Under the pieces are notes generated by a model. That model made no database searches. It saw only the letters and a program-made list of their open reading frames with translations, and was not told where the DNA came from. Shown piece after piece: positions 59,972 to 64,000 of a stretch of DNA of 64,000 nucleotides (its first letter is position 1; every line of letters starts with the position of its first letter). Source of the DNA: an uncultured Pseudodesulfovibrio sp. (GTDB lineage Bacteria > Desulfobacterota > Desulfovibrionia > Desulfovibrionales > Desulfovibrionaceae); contig NZ_OY761823.1 of assembly GCF_963664965.1 (NCBI RefSeq), positions 568,001 to 632,000 of the forward strand, written 5' to 3'. A program made the translations under genes and the position numbers.

Positions 59972-60454
59972 ATGCGTTCTTTCACCAAAATTCTTTGTCT
60001 TATTGCCCTGCTTTCCATGTTCGCTGCCTGCACCACCACAGGCTCCAAATCCGCCAGCACAGACCCCGCAGGCGGCACAGGGGCCGAGTATCAGGAACCG
60101 GATTACTACTATGATTTCGATGACATCCTGATCCCCAAGGAAATTTCCTACGTGGATGACGAGTCCTACAAGCTCGACAATACCAAGTTCCGCGCCGCCA
60201 TCATGAAGTTCAAGGGCCGTGTCGAGGTTCTGGAACTGGTTCAGTACTTCGTCAACAACATGGCCAAGGACAACTGGACCCTCCAGTCCAATAACAAGTC
60301 GGGCAAGCTGTCCGTGCTGAATTTCGAGAAGTTCAACAAGAGCTGCGTGATTCAGGTGGATGACAGCTTCGGCTCTGCCCAGATTACCATCATCGCCGTT
60401 GAAGTGAAGGGCGCTGAAGAAACCGCCATCCGGAACGACGAAAAGGTCAAGTAG
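59972..60454 (+). CDS. Predicted outer-membrane lipoprotein
   Basis: The 160-residue lipoprotein has signal peptide MRSFTKILCLIALLSMFAAC with lipobox FAAC. Asp/Tyr-rich (EPDYYYDFDDI) and a small domain with FRAAIMKFKGRVEVLELVQYFVNNMAKDNW follow, like the DUF4810/DUF799-like small domains, but not assigned. AGGAGG lies 7 nt before the ATG. It is 3 bp upstream of coaBC, likely in the same transcript. Confidence 0.7.
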   Translation: MRSFTKILCLIALLSMFAACTTTGSKSASTDPAGGTGAEYQEPDYYYDFDDILIPKEISYVDDESYKLDNTKFRAAIMKFKGRVEVLELVQYFVNNMAKDNWTLQSNNKSGKLSVLNFEKFNKSCVIQVDDSFGSAQITIIAVEVKGAEETAIRNDEKVK

Positions 60455-60457
60455 CCG

Positions 60458-61684
60458 ATGCAGACGCACTATCGGTTTGCCGGGTTCATGGGCAAGCGTG
60501 TCCATCTCGGCGTCACAGGTTCCATTGCCGCCTTCAAGGCGCTTGAGCTTCTGCGCGCATTGCAGGAGGCGGACTGCATGGTGTCTGCGACCCTGACCGA
60601 TTCCTGCACGAAATTCGTTCAGGGCCTCAGCTTTGAGGCTCTGGGCGCTTCTCCCGTGTATACGTCCATGTTCGACGGCGGGCCGGAGTCCGATACTGCT
60701 TTCGGGCATCTCGAACCGGGCCAGACTGCCGATGCGATGGTCATTGCCCCGGCCTCGGCCAACACCATGGCGAAGCTCGCCTTCGGTCTGGCTGACGACA
60801 TGCTTTCCTGTCAGGCGCTGGCCTTTGCCGGTCCCAAGGTGATTGCCCCGGCCATGAATCCCCGCATGTGGGAGGCTCCGGCCACCAAGCGCAACTGGGA
60901 GATGCTGGGCGAACTCGGTTATATCCGTGTGCAGCCCGATTGCGGGCATGTTGCCTGCGGCGACACCGGCAGCGGCCGTCTCGCTCCCGTGGAAGAAATT
61001 TTCACGGCCACACTCAAGGCGCTCAGCCCGCAGGATATGGCCGGGAAAAAGGTGCTCGTCACGCTCGGACCGACCCGCGAGCCATGGGACGCCGTGCGAT
61101 TCTGGTCCAATCCTTCCAGCGGAACCATGGGCGCATGTCTTGCCATGGCAGCCTACCTGCGCGGCGCGGACGTCACCGTGGTCGCCGGTCCCACACAACT
61201 TTCATTTCCTTCCGCCATTGAGGTCATTTCCGTGCAGACCGCCAGCCAGATGTACGCTGCGGCCATGGATGTCTGGCCCGAGATGGACATGGGCTGCTGC
61301 ACCGCAGCCGTGGCCGATTACCGGCCCGTCCCGCATGGCAAGGGCAAGTTCAAGAAGGCCGATTCCGCAGGAAAGGGCATTACCGTCGAGTTCGAGCCGA
61401 ATGAGGATATCCTCAAAACACTCGGCGCGAACAAGAAGGACGGGCAGAAGCTCATCGGGTTTGCCGCCGAGACGGACAACATCAGGGAAGCCGCGCAGGG
61501 CAAGCTGGAGCGCAAGAATCTTGATCTCATCGCGGCCAATGATATTTCCAGGGAAGGCAGCGGTTTTGGCGTGTCCACCAACCAGATGTTCGTACTGGAC
61601 AAGGCGGGCCGCAAGGAAATGTGGCCGCAGCTTCCGAAAACCGAAGTGGCATGGCGTTTATGGGAACACCTTCTTCTCGACTGA
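60458..61684 (+). CDS. coaBC: Bifunctional phosphopantothenoylcysteine decarboxylase / phosphopantothenate-cysteine ligase
   Basis: The 408-residue fusion makes 4'-phosphopantetheine for CoA. CoaC part: GVTGSIAAFKALELLRAL (flavin), GHLEPGQTADAMVIAPASANT (catalytic His), PAMNPRMWEAPA and GHVACGDTGSGRL (substrate clamp). CoaB part: AAVADYRPVPHGKGKFKK and FEPNEDILKTLG. The start lies at 60458, 3 bp after the lipoprotein. The length is normal. It overlaps the next gene by about 34 bp. Confidence 0.95.
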   Translation: MQTHYRFAGFMGKRVHLGVTGSIAAFKALELLRALQEADCMVSATLTDSCTKFVQGLSFEALGASPVYTSMFDGGPESDTAFGHLEPGQTADAMVIAPASANTMAKLAFGLADDMLSCQALAFAGPKVIAPAMNPRMWEAPATKRNWEMLGELGYIRVQPDCGHVACGDTGSGRLAPVEEIFTATLKALSPQDMAGKKVLVTLGPTREPWDAVRFWSNPSSGTMGACLAMAAYLRGADVTVVAGPTQLSFPSAIEVISVQTASQMYAAAMDVWPEMDMGCCTAAVADYRPVPHGKGKFKKADSAGKGITVEFEPNEDILKTLGANKKDGQKLIGFAAETDNIREAAQGKLERKNLDLIAANDISREGSGFGVSTNQMFVLDKAGRKEMWPQLPKTEVAWRLWEHLLLD

Positions 61685-62448
61685 AAACAGCTGAATCCCT
61701 GAGACCCTGGGTCGAGTCCGGGCTGGAGTACGTGCTGAATCCGGGTGGCGCACAAGCTGTCGAACAACCTGTCACACCGCCCGTACAGCAGAACGTGCAG
61801 CAGAATTCACAGCCGCCCGTACAACAGCACGCCCCTGCGCCGCAGCAGTATCAGCAGGCCGCACCGCAATCGCCCCGTCAGGCTCCGCAGCAGATGCGGC
61901 AGCCCGTGCAACAGCAACAGCCTCCGCAACAGGTCCCGCCACAGGGACAGCAGCAGGTCCGGCAGCCGATGCAGCAGCCTGTTGCCGCGCCGCCGCGCCA
62001 AGTGCATTTCCCGGAACCGTGGGCAGGATTTTTTGCCAAGGTCAAGGCGACCGAACCCAAGGTCATGTGGACGTACATGGAGCTCGGCCTTGATCTCGGC
62101 GGACAGTCGGACCGCAAGCGCAGCGGGGTGCTCCGCAATCTCATCAGCCATCTCAGGTGGCCGCCCGGAACTACGGCCTTCTGGCCCGTGGCCGCTTTGA
62201 ACAACGGTGCGCTCGAACCGAATCCCGGCATGTTCTGGAAAGGATGGGAGCATTGGAAAACGCCGCATATCGCCTGTTTCGGCGACGAGGCGCTCAGGGT
62301 CATCCTGCCGGATGCCCCGTCCGGTGTTACCACGCATTTCCTGCAAGACACTGTCGTCTACTGCCTGCCGCCCCTGTCCCAGCTCATGACCATGCTGCCT
62401 CACGAGCAGCAGATCGCCATTGATATCCTCGCTGCTCTGAAGCTGTAG
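61651..62448 (+). CDS. Protein of unknown function with Q/P-rich linker
   Basis: The protein (about 265 residues) begins inside the end of coaBC (ATG 61651 or 61660; no good ribosome-binding site, so coupling is likely). It has an N-terminal helix (SLRPWVESGLEYVLN), a long Gln/Pro-rich low-complexity linker (about residues 30-115), and a conserved-looking C-terminal domain (FPEPWAGFFAKVKATEPKVMWTYMELGLDLGG and LPPLSQLMTMLPHEQQIAIDIL). The domain has no assignment. The linker suggests a tethered two-part protein. Confidence 0.6.
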   Translation: MAFMGTPSSRLKTAESLRPWVESGLEYVLNPGGAQAVEQPVTPPVQQNVQQNSQPPVQQHAPAPQQYQQAAPQSPRQAPQQMRQPVQQQQPPQQVPPQGQQQVRQPMQQPVAAPPRQVHFPEPWAGFFAKVKATEPKVMWTYMELGLDLGGQSDRKRSGVLRNLISHLRWPPGTTAFWPVAALNNGALEPNPGMFWKGWEHWKTPHIACFGDEALRVILPDAPSGVTTHFLQDTVVYCLPPLSQLMTMLPHEQQIAIDILAALKL

Positions 62449-62513
62449 TCATCTGGTCCCGGCATGGTGCCGATGCGTTTTGGATGTTTGCAGGTGAACC
62501 GTTCAGCTTCGTC

Positions 62514-63179
62514 TTAAATCACCCATGTCTCAAGGTCGATGAGGCCGAGCTTTGCGGCATAGCGGACGAGTTCCACGGAGCTGTGCAGGTCGAGCTTTTT
62601 CATCAGGTTGGTGCGGTGATTCTCCACGGTTTTCGGACTGATGTAGAGCTGGGCCGCCACTTCCTTGGCATTGAGCCCTTCGGCGAGCATACGCATGACT
62701 TCCTGTTCCCGGGCGGTCAGGGTGGAGTATGGGTCCTGAGCCTCGCTGCTGTCTTGGGCGTTATCCTGCAACAGGCGGTAGACCACCTCCTGCGACAGGG
62801 CGCTGTCCAGAAAGAGTTCGCCGCGGGCTACGGTGTCGAGTCCCTGTTCCAGATTGGAGGCCGCGGATTCCTTTATCATGTAGCCCGTGGCACCTGCGCG
62901 GAATGCTTCCAGAAGATATTCGGCCTCGGAATGCATCGAGATAATGAGGAATTTCGTGTCTGACAGTTTGTTGCGAAGTTCGCGTATAACCTGAATGCCG
63001 TTCTTTCCGGGCATGGAAATGTCCATGATGACGATGTCCGGCTTGTGCTTTTTTGCGAGACGGATGCCGTCTTTTCCGTTGCCTGCTTCGGCCACGACTT
63101 CGAATTTTTCGTTGCGGCTGACAATGGCCTTGAGGCCTTCGCGGAACAGTGGGTGGTCGTCAACTATCATTATGTTCAT
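62514..63179 (-). CDS. NarL/FixJ-family response regulator
   Basis: The 221-residue response regulator has a receiver with Asp-Asp at IVDDHPLF, phospho-acceptor Asp in IVIMDISMPGKNG, and Lys in MIKES. The LuxR/NarL HTH is LTAREQEVMRMLAEGLNAKEVAAQLYISPKTVENHRTNLMKKL. It overlaps the downstream part of the histidine kinase gene by 4 bp. It controls unknown target genes in response to the linked NarX-type kinase. Confidence 0.95.
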   Translation of the reverse strand: MNIMIVDDHPLFREGLKAIVSRNEKFEVVAEAGNGKDGIRLAKKHKPDIVIMDISMPGKNGIQVIRELRNKLSDTKFLIISMHSEAEYLLEAFRAGATGYMIKESAASNLEQGLDTVARGELFLDSALSQEVVYRLLQDNAQDSSEAQDPYSTLTAREQEVMRMLAEGLNAKEVAAQLYISPKTVENHRTNLMKKLDLHSSVELVRYAAKLGLIDLETWVI

Positions 63180-64000
63180 GGCTGTTTCCGTCTCCTGCCG
63201 GTATCAATTGGTATTTTGAATATGACGCGGGTTCCGGTTTCTATCAGCGACTGTACTTCCATGGTGCCGCCGACGAGCCGTGCCCGTTCCTCCATGCTGT
63301 GCAGGCCCATGCGTTTTTCTTCAGTCACTTCCTTCATGCGCCGGTCCATGTCGAACCCGCATCCGTTGTCCTCGATGCGAATGAGCAGGTCGGGGTGACT
63401 CTTGACCATACGTACGGAGGCCGAGGAAGCGCCGGAGTGCTTGACGATGTTGTTGGTCGCTTCCTGTATCATGCGGTATATATTGATTTCGGTATCGAAA
63501 TCCAGAATGACATTCTCAATGCCGACCGCCAGAAAGTCAATGGGGTTGCCGAGTTTTCGCGCCATGTCTTCAACATGGTTTTGCACGGCCCGGACCAGTC
63601 CGAGCTGGTCGAGGGCGGGAGGCCTGAGACCGTATGCTATGTCGCGAACATCAGCCACGGTCAATTTTGCGACCTCGGTGATTTTCTGGCTTCGTTCCTT
63701 GAGGTTCGGAGCGCATGCCTCGTGCCCGTCAAAAAAGGTTTCCATCTTGAGGACGATGGAAGAAAGGTTCTGGGCCACGTTGTCGTGCAGGTCGCGGGAA
63801 ATGCGTTGCCGTTCGTTTTCCTGCACCCGGAACAGCTCGCGGGTCAGGGAGAGGATGCGGTCCTGAGCCTTTCGTCTTTCCTCTACCTCTACCTGAAGGC
63901 GGATGTTCGCTTCGGACAGTTCGAGTGTCCGTTCGTGCACCTTGCTTTCCATGTCCGCATGGGCGGAGCGGAGTTCTTCCTCAAGTGACTTGTGGATGGT
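63176..64000 (-). CDS. NarX-type histidine kinase, C-terminal part (runs off the right edge)
   Basis: The visible 274 codons encode the signalling half: a coiled linker (KVHERTLELSEANIRLQVEVEERR), the HisKA_3 helix with the phospho-acceptor His in RISRDLHDNVAQNLSSI, the N box EATNNIVKHSGA, and G boxes IEDNGCGFD and MGLHSMEERARLVGGT. The frame stays open to the edge, so the sensor and N-terminus lie outside. It pairs with the NarL-type regulator, which it overlaps by 4 bp. Confidence 0.93.
   Translation of the reverse strand, partial: TIHKSLEEELRSAHADMESKVHERTLELSEANIRLQVEVEERRKAQDRILSLTRELFRVQENERQRISRDLHDNVAQNLSSIVLKMETFFDGHEACAPNLKERSQKITEVAKLTVADVRDIAYGLRPPALDQLGLVRAVQNHVEDMARKLGNPIDFLAVGIENVILDFDTEINIYRMIQEATNNIVKHSGASSASVRMVKSHPDLLIRIEDNGCGFDMDRRMKEVTEEKRMGLHSMEERARLVGGTMEVQSLIETGTRVIFKIPIDTGRRRKQP

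Noticed and set aside
1..64000. tRNA or rRNA genes
   Set aside because: I found no cloverleaf with conserved GTTCRANNC/CCA patterns and no rRNA-like sequence by reading; none is claimed.

Overview
The window comes from a Gram-negative sulfate-reducer-type deltaproteobacterium, most likely the Desulfovibrio / Pseudodesulfovibrio group. This rests on overall gene content: a DUF39 (COG1900) homocysteine-biosynthesis gene, a VorB-type 2-oxoacid:ferredoxin oxidoreductase operon, many small periplasmic proteins and lipoproteins, and the style of the intergenic repeats. The host DNA is GC-rich. The left edge is the replication-initiation cluster dnaA-dnaN-gyrB (minus strand), so the window is probably close to the chromosomal origin.

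Layout. 1-3,033: gyrB (partial), dnaN, dnaA. 3,438-14,211: homocysteine biosynthesis, a MerR-like coiled-coil protein, exported proteins, a histidine kinase, a methyl-accepting chemotaxis protein, a solute-binding protein, and a probable RsbW-like ATPase/GNAT fusion split by a frameshift. 14,439-35,682: comM (yifB), cut in two by a 19.7-kb Tn7-like transposon at 15,303-35,002. 35,811-44,647: a MacA/MacB-like export system with phosphomannomutase and a YkgJ protein, then hflKC and rnhA. 44,778-51,637: two long non-coding repeats bracketing nadE, a HAD hydrolase, an aminoglycoside-phosphotransferase-fold kinase, galE and a radical SAM gene. 51,752-64,000: a frameshifted heptosyltransferase-like gene, two Hsp20 genes, a ParDE-type toxin-antitoxin pair, the 2-oxoacid oxidoreductase operon, queA, a second MerR-like protein, a lipoprotein, coaBC, and a NarX/NarL-type two-component pair that runs off the right edge.

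The transposon is the main feature. It has 26-bp imperfect terminal inverted repeats (23 of 26 match), a perfect 5-bp target duplication (GCGGG), and multiple TnsB-type end repeats. Its heteromeric transposition operon is TnsA-like, TnsB/TniA, TnsC/TniB, TniQ and a zinc-ribbon TniE-like protein. This gene order and the comM target match the Tn6022/AbaR family known from Acinetobacter. At the other end an inward-facing 590-residue gene looks TnsE-like, so the element may carry a second targeting mode. Removing the element and one copy of the duplication restores an uninterrupted 512-codon comM.

The cargo is a defence island. (i) A six-gene CBASS-like operon holds a CD-NTase with a fused C-terminal sensor domain, a patatin phospholipase, a class-3 lipase, a lipoprotein, a zinc-dependent phospholipase C-like protein and an exported endonuclease/exonuclease/phosphatase-fold enzyme. 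A CapW-like WYL repressor is divergently transcribed from it, across overlapping promoters with a palindromic operator candidate. (ii) A NotI-type restriction endonuclease, a C5-cytosine methyltransferase and a ribbon-helix-helix regulator form the second module. (iii) A Cas4/RecB-like plus DEDD exonuclease fusion (DUF2779) forms the third. A CBASS with at least three different predicted lipid hydrolases and two extracytoplasmic components goes beyond the usual one-effector layout, and is the best candidate here for an undescribed system.
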